From the NCBI RefSeq assembly GCF_003315485.1, contig NZ_QNSE01000007.1:157495-221494 (forward strand): a DNA stretch of 64,000 nucleotides, in the 5' to 3' direction. Source of the DNA: Marinomonas rhizomae (GTDB lineage Bacteria > Pseudomonadota > Gammaproteobacteria > Pseudomonadales > Marinomonadaceae). The notes under the pieces are model-generated. The model had not been told where the DNA came from. It searched no databases and saw only the letters and a list, made by a program, of their open reading frames with translations. A program made the translations under genes and the position numbers. This document shows positions 1 through 9,066 of the stretch, one piece after another (within the stretch, counting starts at the first letter, position 1; each line of letters begins with the position of its first letter).

Positions 1-278
1 TCAGTCGTGATGGTCAATATTCCGGTGAAAGTAGCATTGAAAAAATAGACGATTTCAATGATGTCGATATCTTTGTCACTTATGGCAATAATAAATTACT
101 CACGCCGCTAACCGCAAATCCGCTCATGTCAAAAATGCGCGCCATTAAAAATGGCTCGATTGTCCTACTTGGTAGAAACCAAATGGCAACTGCGGCCAAC
201 CCAACGCCCTTGTCGATTACTTGGGTACTAGATGATTACCTGAAAGCCCTCGCTGCAGCGGCTCGTAACGCAAAATGA
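1..278 (+). CDS. Iron-siderophore periplasmic binding protein, C-terminal part
   Basis: Only the last 91 codons are present; the 5' end lies before the window. The reading frame starting at base 3 runs without a stop to TGA at 276-278. It contains a segment reading ITWVLDDYLKALAAAA, typical of the C-terminal lobe of FecB/FhuD-type binding proteins, which end in such a helix. The stop overlaps the first possible start of the next permease gene. Followed by two FecCD permeases and an ATPase, it is most likely the soluble component that delivers a ferric siderophore to the importer. The identity depends largely on this context. Confidence 0.7.
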   Translation, partial: SRDGQYSGESSIEKIDDFNDVDIFVTYGNNKLLTPLTANPLMSKMRAIKNGSIVLLGRNQMATAANPTPLSITWVLDDYLKALAAAARNAK

Positions 279-292
279 ATAAAGGTAACACA

Positions 293-1312
293 ATGGACAA
301 AGCACCTTTATTCAAAAAAAAACCTGCCGCTCGATCTATGGCACTTTTCTGCGTCTTCGCACTGTTGTTTTTGTTATGTATTTCTTCCATTGCCATAGGT
401 ACTAGAGACGTCTCCTTGCAAGAAGTTTTAGGCGCACTTCAAGGACAAATAGACACCATGGGCGAAGCGTCGGTCAGCATGCGCATACCGCGAACCTTGC
501 TGGCAGTGATTGCTGGTAGTGCATTGGGCCTGTCTGGCGCGATCATGCAGAGCATAACGCGAAATCCATTAGCAGATCCTGGCATTTTAGGCGTCAATGT
601 TGGTGCAGCTTTTTTTGTCGTCATTGGACTTGCTTGGTTTGGCATTAACCAACAGCAAAGCTATGTTTGGCTCGCTATTTTGGGGGCAGGCATAACCGCC
701 ATATTTGTCTATGTTATTAGCTCGTTAGGCTACGGGAAATCCACACCGCTCAAGTTTGCTCTTGCTGGGGCCGCCACGTCTGCAGCCTTGTCCTCATTCA
801 CGGTGGCGGTGGTATTACCCAGAAACGACATTGCAGGCGGCGTGAACTCTTGGCAAATCGGCGGTGTCGGTGGCGCTACCTTTGGTAGCATACAACTTGT
901 CCTGCCATTTCTTGTCCTTGGTATTTTACTCAGTGCATTGGTTGCGAGAAAGCTCAACTCACTAGCGCTGGGAGACGACATTGCCGCAGGATTAGGAGAA
1001 AACGTCGCTTGGGTTCGTATCATCGCTTGGTTATCAGCGGTGTTACTGTGTGGCGCCACCACCGCAATTTGTGGCCCGATTGGTTTTGTTGGGTTAGTTG
1101 TTCCTCATTTATGTCGACTTCTCGTTGGAGTTGATAACCGCTGGTTGCTGATTTTTTCAGCCTTGACCGGCGCTTGCTTATTATTAACAGCGGATGTTTT
1201 GGGACGCATTATTTCAAGACCAAGTGAGTTACCTGTCGGTGTCGTAACCGCATTTGTTGGCGCGCCCTTTTTTATCTGGATTGCCCGCCGCCAACGGGTG
1301 AAAGAGCTATGA
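293..1312 (+). CDS. Iron-siderophore ABC transporter permease (FecCD family), first subunit
   Basis: A 339-residue FecCD/BtuC-type inner-membrane permease with about nine to ten hydrophobic segments. The family signature region SGAIMQSITRNPLADPGILG and the C-terminal GPIGFVGLVVPHLCR loop, which contacts the ATPase, are both clear. I prefer the ATG at 293 because AAAGG at 281-285 stands seven bases ahead of it; an ATG at 275 in the same frame overlaps the upstream stop. It is translationally linked to the next permease by a 4-bp ATGA overlap. The pair should form the transmembrane channel for a ferric siderophore. The substrate cannot be read from the sequence. Confidence 0.93.
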   Translation: MDKAPLFKKKPAARSMALFCVFALLFLLCISSIAIGTRDVSLQEVLGALQGQIDTMGEASVSMRIPRTLLAVIAGSALGLSGAIMQSITRNPLADPGILGVNVGAAFFVVIGLAWFGINQQQSYVWLAILGAGITAIFVYVISSLGYGKSTPLKFALAGAATSAALSSFTVAVVLPRNDIAGGVNSWQIGGVGGATFGSIQLVLPFLVLGILLSALVARKLNSLALGDDIAAGLGENVAWVRIIAWLSAVLLCGATTAICGPIGFVGLVVPHLCRLLVGVDNRWLLIFSALTGACLLLTADVLGRIISRPSELPVGVVTAFVGAPFFIWIARRQRVKEL

Positions 1313-2352
1313 TAAATAACACAGAAAGTACCTTCACTCGGGTAAAAAATGGACGTAAATACCGATCTGTTCGATGGGCCCGTCTTGTTGTCATTCTTGG
1401 TTTTATTGTCTCAGTCGCTTTTTCCATCACCTTGGTTCTGGGTCAATCCTTTACATCACCAAGCGATGTATTGAGCGTGTTGCTTGGCCACAAGCTTCCC
1501 GGCGCGTCTTTTGTCGTGGGTCAACTTCGTTTACCTCGAGCGGTCATTTCCCTGCTTGTCGGCATGAGTTTCGGCATGGCGGGTGTGGCATTTCAAATTA
1601 TGCTGAGAAACCCGCTCGCCAGCCCCGATATTATTGGCGTAAGCGCTGGTGCCACAGCGGCGGCGGTATTTGCCATTACTATGCTGCATTTAGATGGCGC
1701 TAGCGTGGCACTTTTTTCCATCAGCATGGGCTTACTCGTTGCCCTATCGATCTACGGTTTATCATACCGCAATGGCGTCACTGGCACTCGGCTCATTCTT
1801 ATTGGCATTGGTGTCTCCGCGATGATTGAAAGCATTACTGTGTATTTGCTGTCGCAAGCTCAATCATGGGATCGACAAGAAGCCATCCGCTGGTTAAGCG
1901 GCAGCGTCAACTCTGCGCAATTGAGTCAAGCCCAGCCATTACTTATTTCATTATTGCTATTTGGAGGCTTTTTATTGAGCCGATCCCGGGATATGGAGGC
2001 GCTACGAATGGGCGATGATACAGCGCAAGCGCTCGGCATTAACGTCAACATGACGCGTATTACCGTAATGGTATCCGCAGTTGGGCTCATTGCGGTCGGT
2101 GTCGCCATCACAGGTCCGATTGCATTTGTGGCCTTTTTATCTGGACCGATTGCCATGCGGCTGATCAAAAACAAGGGGGCGCTGCTGCTTCCATCCGGTT
2201 TTATTGGTGCCTGCTTGGTTCTAACAGGGGATTATATCGGGCAATTTTTGCTACCCAGTCGTTACCCCGTTGGCGTTATTACAGGCGCATTAGGCGCGCC
2301 TTACCTTATTTACCTCATCATCCGTGTCAATCGTAAAGGAGGCTCTCTATGA
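1309..2352 (+). CDS. Iron-siderophore ABC transporter permease (FecCD family), second subunit
   Basis: A 347-residue second FecCD permease. It starts in a 4-bp overlap with the previous gene and overlaps the ATPase gene downstream, so the three are one translational unit. After a short basic N-terminus come multiple membrane spans. The conserved permease segment GVAFQIMLRNPLASPDIIGV and the ATPase-contact loop near TGPIAFVAFLSGPIA are visible. In the second loop the usual VPH of the family is replaced by LSG, a common variant in FecD/FhuB-like halves. It should heterodimerise with the first permease. Confidence 0.93.
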   Translation: MINNTESTFTRVKNGRKYRSVRWARLVVILGFIVSVAFSITLVLGQSFTSPSDVLSVLLGHKLPGASFVVGQLRLPRAVISLLVGMSFGMAGVAFQIMLRNPLASPDIIGVSAGATAAAVFAITMLHLDGASVALFSISMGLLVALSIYGLSYRNGVTGTRLILIGIGVSAMIESITVYLLSQAQSWDRQEAIRWLSGSVNSAQLSQAQPLLISLLLFGGFLLSRSRDMEALRMGDDTAQALGINVNMTRITVMVSAVGLIAVGVAITGPIAFVAFLSGPIAMRLIKNKGALLLPSGFIGACLVLTGDYIGQFLLPSRYPVGVITGALGAPYLIYLIIRVNRKGGSL

Positions 2353-3158
2353 CGCTTCACCATCAGCTTATCGTGAATCACCTTTCTGCTGGGTATGATG
2401 ACAAAATCATTCTTCAAGACATAAATATAAACATCGAAGCGGGTCAGATCACCTCAATTATTGGCGCAAACGCCTGCGGAAAATCCACGCTATTACGAAC
2501 AATGTCACGCTTAATGTCACCCTCTCAAGGCCAAGTTTTACTCGACGGTAAATCGATACATAGCACGCCCTCAAGGCAATTAGCCCAAACACTTGGGTTA
2601 CTTCCTCAGTCACCCATTGCGCCAGAAGGCATCACGGTAGGCGACTTGGTAAGCCGAGGACGACACCCCCATCACGGCTTCATCTCACGCTGGAATAAAG
2701 CAGACGATAACGCTATCGCCAAGGCTTTAGAAACTACTAAAACCACCGAGTTAATGGATCGGGAAATAGACGAGTTATCGGGCGGACAACGACAACGAGT
2801 ATGGATTGCCATGGCGCTCGCGCAAGAAACGAGTATTTTACTGCTCGACGAGCCAACCACGTTTCTGGATGTCGCGCATCAGATGGAAGTATTGGATTTG
2901 TTGATCGATTTAAACCAACAACAAGGCACCACCATCGTTTTGGTTTTACATGATTTAAACCTAGCTGCTCGATATTCAGACCAACTAATAGCCATGAAAC
3001 AAGGCCAAATTCACGCCTATGGCACGCCGACAAACGTCATCACGGAAGGCATCATCCAATCGGTTTTCGGTCTACACAACCAAGTAATACTAGATCCCCT
3101 TTCCGGACATCCTATGGTGCTACCAATCGGGCGTCACAAAATCACCAAAAACACTTAA
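2349..3158 (+). CDS. Iron-siderophore ABC transporter ATPase (FepC/FecE-like)
   Basis: A 269-residue ATPase with every ABC motif in place: Walker A GANACGKST (residues 39-47), signature LSGGQ (143-147), Walker B ILLLDEP (163-169) and the switch histidine in LVLHDLNLAARYSD. The Walker A reads NAC where NGC/NGS is usual, a mild variant. Length matches FepC/FecE. The ATG overlaps the stop of the preceding permease. It would power import through the two FecCD subunits. The TonB receptor 124 bp downstream supplies the outer-membrane step. Confidence 0.94.
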   Translation: MTLHHQLIVNHLSAGYDDKIILQDININIEAGQITSIIGANACGKSTLLRTMSRLMSPSQGQVLLDGKSIHSTPSRQLAQTLGLLPQSPIAPEGITVGDLVSRGRHPHHGFISRWNKADDNAIAKALETTKTTELMDREIDELSGGQRQRVWIAMALAQETSILLLDEPTTFLDVAHQMEVLDLLIDLNQQQGTTIVLVLHDLNLAARYSDQLIAMKQGQIHAYGTPTNVITEGIIQSVFGLHNQVILDPLSGHPMVLPIGRHKITKNT

Positions 3159-3281
3159 AGAAATAGAAGGCTTTACCCTGACAAAAAGCACTTGGAGAAA
3201 TTCAATCGATTTAAATGATCAATAACCATTAACAACAGCGTTTCTATATTTATTTGAAAGATTCACTATGAGGAACCTAGA

Positions 3282-5387
3282 ATGAAGAAAAAAAGCACCA
3301 TGACTTTAACATTAAAACAAAACCACTATGCCAAAACCGCGCTTTTCTACTGCTCAATCATAACGCCCGTCATTGGCTACGCAGAAGCAGACACAGATGA
3401 AGAAAGCGAAGCGTTTCGACTGTCTCCGATTATCGTTAATGATCAGGTTCTAGCAGACGATGATTCAGAGTCTGTTGTTGCTAAAGAGCTTTGGGTCGGT
3501 GGCAAAGTCGCCACCAGTATTCTGGACACTCCAGCTTCTGTATCTGTCATCACAGAAAAAGAAATTCATCAGCGCAACGCTAGCACCACAGAAGAAGTGC
3601 TTGAATACACACCAGGCACAGTAACGGGTTATTACAGCACCGATGACCGAAATGACTACTTTCAAATTCGCGGTTTTAGCGCGACTACTTATCGTGATGG
3701 GCTCACACTTGGCTCTATGAGGGGCATTAGAGAAGACGCTTATGCCTTTGAACGAGTCGAAGTTATTCGTGGTGCGAACTCTACGTTATTCGGCCCTGCC
3801 GACCCAGGTGGGTCTATTAACTTCGTCAGTAAACAGCCCAAATTTGATGAGTTCGGAAATGCCTACATTACCTATGGTTCCAATGACCATAAAGAAGTTG
3901 GAATTGATGTAGGCGATACACTAAATGAAGACGAGACACTGGCGTATCGATTAACTGGTAAAGTAAAAGACAGCGATAGAGAATACGATTATTCTAAAGA
4001 CGATTCTCAATTCATCATGGGTGGCCTTTCTTGGGAGCCAAATGACGATACCAGAGCAAACTTGGTCATAGACTATCTCAAGACCGACTCATCACCAAAC
4101 AGTGGCGGCTACCCTGCAGGAAAAAAATACGACAGTAGTCTATTTTACGGCGAGCCAGAATATAATTCCCACGATGTAGAGCGCACCAATATTAGCGCTC
4201 AAATTACTCACAGCCTTAACAACCATTTCAAAGTCATTTCAAATTTGCGATACAGTGATGCCGAAGACAGCTTTGGTTATTTATATCTAAGCAAATATTC
4301 TAGCGACACATCAGGCACTACTATGGGGCGTGACTATTATGGTCAAGACTCCAAGCTAGAACAGTTCAACGGCAATCTATTAGGGCAGTACGATATAAGC
4401 TTCGACTATATCGACAGCAGCACAGTATTTGGTATCGAGTATCAAGATTCGACAACAGACTCCACCACTTACTATGGAAGTGCTTCAAGTATTGATATTA
4501 ATAATCCAGTTTATTCTGGCGCTCCTTCAAACACGCCAGTCTACGGAAACACAAAAACTGATTACCAAACAAAAGCTGTATTGGTTCAACAAAACTTCGC
4601 ATTAGACGATAAATACATCCTGACTCTTGGCGCACGACACGACGACATTGATGTTCGTCAAATGAACTATTTAACCAGTACTAAGTCATCAAATGACTTT
4701 TCAGAAGACACCTTCCGCTCCGCCTTCACATACAAATTTACCGATGAAGTCTCTGCCTACATCAGCCAAGTAGAATCCGTAGCACCACCATCGGCGACGA
4801 GTACAAAAATTGTCCGTGGAGAACAACTTGAAATTGGCGCAAAGTATTCTCCAAACAATATAAATGCCCTGTTCTCTGTGGCTGTTTATGACCTTGAAAA
4901 AAGCAATGTAGAAACCGCTTCTTTCCAAAGTAGTGGCATCATTCGTGAAACCATTGGAAAAAACCGAGTGAAAGGCATTGATCTAGAAGCAAGAGCCGAA
5001 TTAACTGAACGCTTAAGCGTCTCTGGTGGTTACTCGTACATGGAACCTAAAATAACCGAAGATGATAACTATGAAGGTAAAACGATCTCATACACACCGA
5101 AACATTCGGCTTCCATCTGGGGGCACTACACACTTGCACGCCAAGACATGTCTGTCGGTCTAGGGGCTCGTTACATTGGTTCCTACTACTTCAGCAATAC
5201 CAATGATGCCAAAAGCGAAGACGCTGTGATCGTTGACGCCTCTTTTGGTTATGACCTAACAAAAGCCACTCAACTCTCTATGAATATTAGCAACTTGTTT
5301 GGCAAAGAATACGTTGCAGGATCAGGATCAGCCGACTTCTACAACCCTGGCCGAGACATCACAGTCACGTTAAATCACAGCTGGTAA
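3282..5387 (+). CDS. TonB-dependent siderophore receptor
   Basis: A 701-residue outer-membrane receptor. A rather long, polar N-terminus precedes a hydrophobic stretch ending near GYAEA, the likely signal peptidase site. The plug domain follows with DTPASVSVITEKEI, DYFQIRGFSA, YRDGL and AFERVEVIRGANSTLFGPADPGG, typical of the FhuA/FhuE/FoxA-type siderophore receptor family. The beta-barrel ends in the aromatic C-terminus HSW needed for outer-membrane assembly. Its place after the FecBCD-type importer suggests it takes up the same ferric siderophore, probably a hydroxamate type by family resemblance. A strong terminator follows. I see no convincing Fur box in the 123 bases upstream. Confidence 0.92.
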   Translation: MKKKSTMTLTLKQNHYAKTALFYCSIITPVIGYAEADTDEESEAFRLSPIIVNDQVLADDDSESVVAKELWVGGKVATSILDTPASVSVITEKEIHQRNASTTEEVLEYTPGTVTGYYSTDDRNDYFQIRGFSATTYRDGLTLGSMRGIREDAYAFERVEVIRGANSTLFGPADPGGSINFVSKQPKFDEFGNAYITYGSNDHKEVGIDVGDTLNEDETLAYRLTGKVKDSDREYDYSKDDSQFIMGGLSWEPNDDTRANLVIDYLKTDSSPNSGGYPAGKKYDSSLFYGEPEYNSHDVERTNISAQITHSLNNHFKVISNLRYSDAEDSFGYLYLSKYSSDTSGTTMGRDYYGQDSKLEQFNGNLLGQYDISFDYIDSSTVFGIEYQDSTTDSTTYYGSASSIDINNPVYSGAPSNTPVYGNTKTDYQTKAVLVQQNFALDDKYILTLGARHDDIDVRQMNYLTSTKSSNDFSEDTFRSAFTYKFTDEVSAYISQVESVAPPSATSTKIVRGEQLEIGAKYSPNNINALFSVAVYDLEKSNVETASFQSSGIIRETIGKNRVKGIDLEARAELTERLSVSGGYSYMEPKITEDDNYEGKTISYTPKHSASIWGHYTLARQDMSVGLGARYIGSYYFSNTNDAKSEDAVIVDASFGYDLTKATQLSMNISNLFGKEYVAGSGSADFYNPGRDITVTLNHSW

Positions 5388-5431
5388 TCCCCGCGGTTAT
5401 CGCAATTAAAGATGAATATATTCTCTTTTTT

Positions 5432-5461
5432 AAACCAGAACGCAGCGCGTTCTGGTTTTTT
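5432..5461 (+). terminator. Rho-independent terminator after the siderophore receptor
   Basis: A 9-bp perfect stem (CCAGAACGC/GCGTTCTGG, extended by AAA/TTT) with a 3-base loop, followed by a run of T. It lies 45 bases after the receptor stop codon. The remaining 170 bases before the next gene show no further structure. Confidence 0.9.
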
Positions 5462-5634
5462 AATTTGAAAAGTTCACTTCGAAAACAATCTCTTAATGGT
5501 GCCGCTTATCACTGATTCAAATACAGTTCCGCCATACTATCCAGACGGTTTTTCACGTCCCCCCAGTTAGGTAAAACTTGAGTGAGCGAACGACAAAAAA
5601 TGCTCACTAGGATTGAATTCAAGAGTGCGGCAAT

Positions 5635-6546
5635 TTATCGCTTCTTCTGATACGCAGAGAAGTCAATAACATTGTCTTTGTGTTTAACGTTTTTCGATTT
5701 CACATTTGTTGGCTTAGCATTTTTTTGATTCAAAGAGCCTTCACCTAGATGTGTAACGCCAGCGGGTAAGGATTTTAGCAATTCGGCAAGCGCTGCGTCG
5801 GCAGCCTTGTTATCCGTGTCGTCTTCTAACAGGTTATCTAGTGAGAAGGTTTGAAAATAGTTTTTCGCTTCCAATAAATTCGGTGTAATGATTTTTTCTG
5901 GATCACGAGAATACGCATTGAGCCATTGCAGTAGAAAGGCTTGAACTGGATAGAAGTGATTTTTTTGACCTTTCGCTGTACGGGGTATTTCGCCAGTAAA
6001 GAGGTTAAAGTCGAGTAGGTCTTCTTCCTCTTCGAGCATAAAGTTTTCATAACAATGACGCTGTAAATGCCAAGACACATCATTAATATGAGCTTGCACA
6101 CTGCGATCGTTACGCTGGTAAAACACCGCGCCATTACCTAACTCATGGCACGCTTCTAACGATGCTGCAATATCTTTTACGTTCATATTATGCGGCGCGG
6201 TAATGCCCATAATGTTCAGATACAAATGCCCTTCGAAATCGTTTAAAAAGCCTGCTACATCGCCTTTTTTTGGTGCTAACATTGTCATGCAATAACGGGT
6301 TTTGTAATCCATCACCAACACGTATTTTTTGCGTTTCACCGAGACACAATGTACCAACCAATGCCAATCTGTATCGTACGCCTCGGTGAGCCCTAACCGA
6401 TTAGGAAACACCACACCATCTTTTTCTTGCTCAATAGATTCAGCAATAGTTTTGTGCGGTGAAGCTTCTACACAGGTGCGTTTTTCGCCTTTTACCGTAG
6501 AGGTGAATAATGCCACCGCAGCTTTAGTACAGTTAAACACCCACAT
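5635..6546 (-). CDS. Hypothetical protein, DUF6933-like N-terminal domain
   Basis: A 303-residue soluble protein when started at 6546, where GGAG stands eight bases before the ATG; a longer form from 6600 has no such site. The first residues, MWVFNCTKAAVALF, resemble the start of the DUF6933 family (a short hydrophobic strand followed by C-T-K). The middle includes DWHWLVHCVSVKRKKYVLVMDYKTRYC. The C-terminus is Lys/Asn-rich and low-complexity, suggesting a disordered tail. No catalytic motif or membrane span is visible and the function is unknown. The family name is from memory and only moderately certain. The gene stands alone between terminators. Confidence 0.6.
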   Translation of the reverse strand: MWVFNCTKAAVALFTSTVKGEKRTCVEASPHKTIAESIEQEKDGVVFPNRLGLTEAYDTDWHWLVHCVSVKRKKYVLVMDYKTRYCMTMLAPKKGDVAGFLNDFEGHLYLNIMGITAPHNMNVKDIAASLEACHELGNGAVFYQRNDRSVQAHINDVSWHLQRHCYENFMLEEEEDLLDFNLFTGEIPRTAKGQKNHFYPVQAFLLQWLNAYSRDPEKIITPNLLEAKNYFQTFSLDNLLEDDTDNKAADAALAELLKSLPAGVTHLGEGSLNQKNAKPTNVKSKNVKHKDNVIDFSAYQKKR

Positions 6547-6710
6547 GCATTTGTCTCCGCTTTTTAATTTTTCACTTATAATACAACGCGGCTTTTGCAT
6601 AAATTACCGCTGGATAAAATCGTTGAAAAAACAAGTTTCACAACATAAATGCTGAGAATTAAGCCTCGCAACTCTTTTCATGTCAACCTTGCAGGCATAC
6701 TGCGCTCTAA

Positions 6711-6744
6711 AGCAAAAAAAGGCGAACCAGTTATCAGGTTCGCC
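6711..6744 (-). terminator. Rho-independent terminator downstream of the hibernation factor gene
   Basis: An 8-bp stem GGCGAACC/GGTTCGCC (6721-6728 and 6737-6744) with an 8-base loop. On the minus strand it is followed by an uninterrupted T run (A run 6714-6720 on the plus strand). It lies 46 bases after the stop of the minus-strand gene ending at 6791. Confidence 0.85.
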
Positions 6745-6790
6745 TAAAGCGGTTGTTGCTCCTATCGGTTCAGGGAATCAAGATTACTAC

Positions 6791-7204
6791 TCAAACATGT
6801 TGGTAATAGCCATATTCATTTTCGTATTCTTCATAGATATCACGTGACATTTTCTTCTGCGGTCTCATTTTATGAAAAGCGGCTTTTAGACGCGTAGCTT
6901 TGTGTTGTAATCGCTCGATACGTCGTGTCACAGTACGGCTTGTTCGGCCAGCAGCGCTGTCTATTGCAGAATATAGATCGGCTTGTTGTTCGCTAATGAC
7001 CACTTCTTTCTGGCCGTTAAGTTTGACCAAAACTTGGCAATGTTTGTCTTCACCGCCTTTAGGACCGTTCACGTCGGTAAGCGTGACCGTCACTCGTTGA
7101 ATATTGTCATAACGGGAATTCAAGGCAAAATTAAGACGACGTTTCACATACGCTTTCAGGCTTTTAGTCAGAGCTAGACGACGTGCTTGTACTTTGATTC
7201 TCAT
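6791..7204 (-). CDS. HPF/RaiA-family ribosome-associated protein
   Basis: A 137-residue member of the ribosome hibernation/sigma-54 modulation family. It starts MRIKVQARRLALTKSLKAYVKRRL and contains the beta-strand region RVTVTLTDVNGPKGGEDKHCQVLVKLNG followed by the second helix DLYSAIDSAAGRTSRTVTRRIERL, the RaiA/HPF fold. Such proteins bind the 30S decoding region and inactivate or pair ribosomes in stationary phase. The ATG at 7204 has AAGGAG seven bases upstream; a GTG further out (7219) lies inside that site and is unlikely. The basic C-terminal extension ends in an acidic, tyrosine-rich tail and lacks the long dimerisation domain of long HPFs. Confidence 0.85.
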   Translation of the reverse strand: MRIKVQARRLALTKSLKAYVKRRLNFALNSRYDNIQRVTVTLTDVNGPKGGEDKHCQVLVKLNGQKEVVISEQQADLYSAIDSAAGRTSRTVTRRIERLQHKATRLKAAFHKMRPQKKMSRDIYEEYENEYGYYQHV

Positions 7205-7329
7205 CTTGTTCTCCTTCACTCATGAATGAGTAAGTTATGTTGGAAATTTCAAGTTACTAACAAAAACTCATAAGATATAATCGAATTATTTATGTAAATA
7301 CTCAGTTTTTTTCGAAGTGTTGGTGAAAT

Positions 7330-8226
7330 ATGATTAATTTCAAACATTTGCATTATTTTTGGATGGTGGCGAAACAAGGCAGCATTACAAAAGCCAGTGA
7401 ACATTTGCACATAACACCGCAAACCATCAGTGGACAAATCAGCTTGCTAGAAGAGCAACTGGGAAAATCCCTATTTAGCAAAGTCGGACGCAACCTAGAA
7501 TTAACGGATACCGGCCACATGGTATTAAGCTACGCCGATGAAATTTTTTCCTTGGGTAGCGAGCTGGAACAATCGGTACGAATAGCATCAACTGATAGAA
7601 CACAATTACTGCGCGTTGGTATTGCAGATTCAATCCCAAAATCCATCGCTTATCGACTATTAGCTCCAACCATGGAGCTAGAAGACCCTATACGACTTGT
7701 CTGCAAAGAAAACAGTTTAGAAGATTTATTGGGCGAGTTAGCGCTACATAAATTAGACATGATTATTGCCGATGGTCCGATTCCGGCTCACCTAGCAGTA
7801 CGTGGCTTCAATCATTTTTTGGGGGAATGTGGAACATCTTTCATGGCAGCCCCCAATTTAATAGCGGAGGATGAAATTGGCTTTCCGGTTTGTTTAAGAG
7901 GCGCGCCATTTTTAATTCCCAGCGACCAATCGTTAATACAAATTCAGCTTTTACATTGGCTTGAAAAACATCATCTTCACCCAAGAATCATGGGGGAGTT
8001 TGACGACCGAGCACTAATGAAAACGTTCGGCCAAGCCGGTGCGGGCGTATTTATTGTCCCTTCCGCTATTGCTATGGAAGTGGCGAAGCAATTTCAAGTC
8101 GAGATTATCGGCAGCACCGAAGAAATACGTGAACAATTCTTCGCTATCGCTACCGAGCAACGCTTATCCAACCCCGCTATAGTGGCCATTACGGACGCGG
8201 CGAAAGGCTGGCTAAAGTATAAATAG
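7330..8226 (+). CDS. nhaR: LysR-family transcriptional activator NhaR
   Basis: A 298-residue LysR regulator. The start, MINFKHLHYFWMVAKQGSITKASEHLHITPQTISGQISLLEEQLG, is very close to the distinctive NhaR N-terminus (NHLYYFW, LTPQTITGQI). The later segments LHKLDMIIADGPIP, LGECGTSFMAAPN and MGEFDDRALMKTFGQAGAGVFI also follow NhaR. NhaR controls sodium/proton antiport genes in response to Na+ in enterics. No nhaA lies beside it here, so the regulon is unknown. The helix-turn-helix occupies roughly residues 1-60 and the effector-binding domain the rest. The gene is divergent from the hibernation-factor gene. Confidence 0.85.
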   Translation: MINFKHLHYFWMVAKQGSITKASEHLHITPQTISGQISLLEEQLGKSLFSKVGRNLELTDTGHMVLSYADEIFSLGSELEQSVRIASTDRTQLLRVGIADSIPKSIAYRLLAPTMELEDPIRLVCKENSLEDLLGELALHKLDMIIADGPIPAHLAVRGFNHFLGECGTSFMAAPNLIAEDEIGFPVCLRGAPFLIPSDQSLIQIQLLHWLEKHHLHPRIMGEFDDRALMKTFGQAGAGVFIVPSAIAMEVAKQFQVEIIGSTEEIREQFFAIATEQRLSNPAIVAITDAAKGWLKYK

Positions 8227-8604
8227 CAGTTCTTTATAGCCTCTCAAACATATCTGACGGCTTTATAACGCAAAAATACATAAACATAATATATTGAAAG
8301 CAAATAAGTCGTTTACTAGACCATCAAGGTTGGTCTACATACTCAAGAACCTTACCTTTAAAATAGCGAAGCCAAATACGCTTAATATCTGCAGCAAAAA
8401 GGGAGACAAATAATCGGACCATTTATCACCTAAAAAAACCGCCAACAAAAAAATAGCCACGCTGCAGCAATGCAATAACGGTTTGTCTTGGCTTAGTTGC
8501 TTAAGTATTAGTTGAAAAACAGTATTAATCGAAAAAGTAACAGAGCATTATTAGGCATAGATGAAAGGCAATGAACGTACAATAAATTGAATTAATTTAA
8601 GAAA

Positions 8605-8630
8605 TGGTACGCCCGAGAGGATTCGAACCT
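8605..8630 (-). repeat. Left attachment site (tRNA-Arg 3'-end duplicate)
   Basis: Contains the complement of a tRNA acceptor/T-arm 3' end, including CCA (TGG at 8605-8607) and the T-loop (GGATTCGAACC at 8619-8629). Compared with the intact tRNA end at 21411-21436, 23 of 26 bases agree; mismatches are at positions 4, 13 and 20. The tRNA-like sequence stops at 8630 and the next bases do not continue a tRNA, as expected of an att duplicate and not a second tRNA gene. Confidence 0.8.
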
Positions 8631-8656
8631 TTTTAAAATCGCTACTAATGAGTAAC

Positions 8657-8718
8657 AATGAGCTATAACGAGCGTATACAAAGGGCTGCGTCTTTTCTAA
8701 CAGCTCATTGCAGCTCAT
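8657..8718. repeat. Short AGCTCAT repeats next to the left att site
   Basis: ATGAGCT at 8658-8664 is the inverse of two direct copies of CAGCTCAT at 8701-8708 and 8711-8718. Repeats of this size beside an att site are often arm-type binding sites for a tyrosine integrase or excisionase. That role is inferred from position only. Confidence 0.35.
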
Positions 8719-8802
8719 AATTGCTCTATTTCGTAGTCATGATGTGGACACTATCAGTTTCTCAATATTAACATAGTGTTTTTTTGGTTCGTCTTGAAAA
8801 GA

Positions 8803-8839
8803 CAAAACCCCAGACTCTATAAAAGAATCTGGGGTTTTG
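8803..8839. terminator. Bidirectional terminator-like hairpin inside the left end
   Basis: AAAACCCCAGA pairs with TCTGGGGTTTT around a short loop, giving a stem of about 15 bp with one mismatch and A/T runs on both sides. It could stop transcription from either direction and insulate the element's cargo from the host flank. Confidence 0.75.
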
Positions 8840-9066
8840 TTTCTTGTGCCGTTGTGTTGGAAATATCAAATATTTATCTGAAAGGGTTCCACACTAGCTT
8901 GTTTACTCTCTTAATGCCGTTGTACTAGATGTATTGAAAGCTTTTTCATAGGGATCTGCACGAGCTGTGTTAAATATATTAACATTAATGTGCAATGTCA
9001 AGTCTACAGAAACATAGATATATGCTAGTCTCTCATGACTCTAGAAAAGCAAGGTAGCTAAGGTAG

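Larger units (their letters stand above)
8227..9066. other. Intergenic region spanning the left end of the integrated element
   Basis: 840 bases without a supported gene. 8227-8604 is AT-rich host flank with no motif I can name. At 8605 a copy of a tRNA-Arg 3' end marks the left boundary of the prophage. Short repeats of AGCTCAT in both orientations follow at 8658-8718, and a strong hairpin at 8803-8839. The remainder, up to the Abi-like gene at 9067, is AT-rich and should hold that gene's promoter, though I cannot assign -35/-10 boxes with confidence. Confidence 0.6.

Noticed and set aside
3205..3240. Possible Fur box upstream of the siderophore receptor
   Set aside because: TGATCAATAACCATT agrees with the Fur core at too few positions to claim, although iron control is biologically likely.
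8605..8640. A second tRNA gene at the left end
   Set aside because: Only about 26 bases of tRNA 3' end are present; the anticodon and D arms are missing. It is better read as an attachment-site duplicate.
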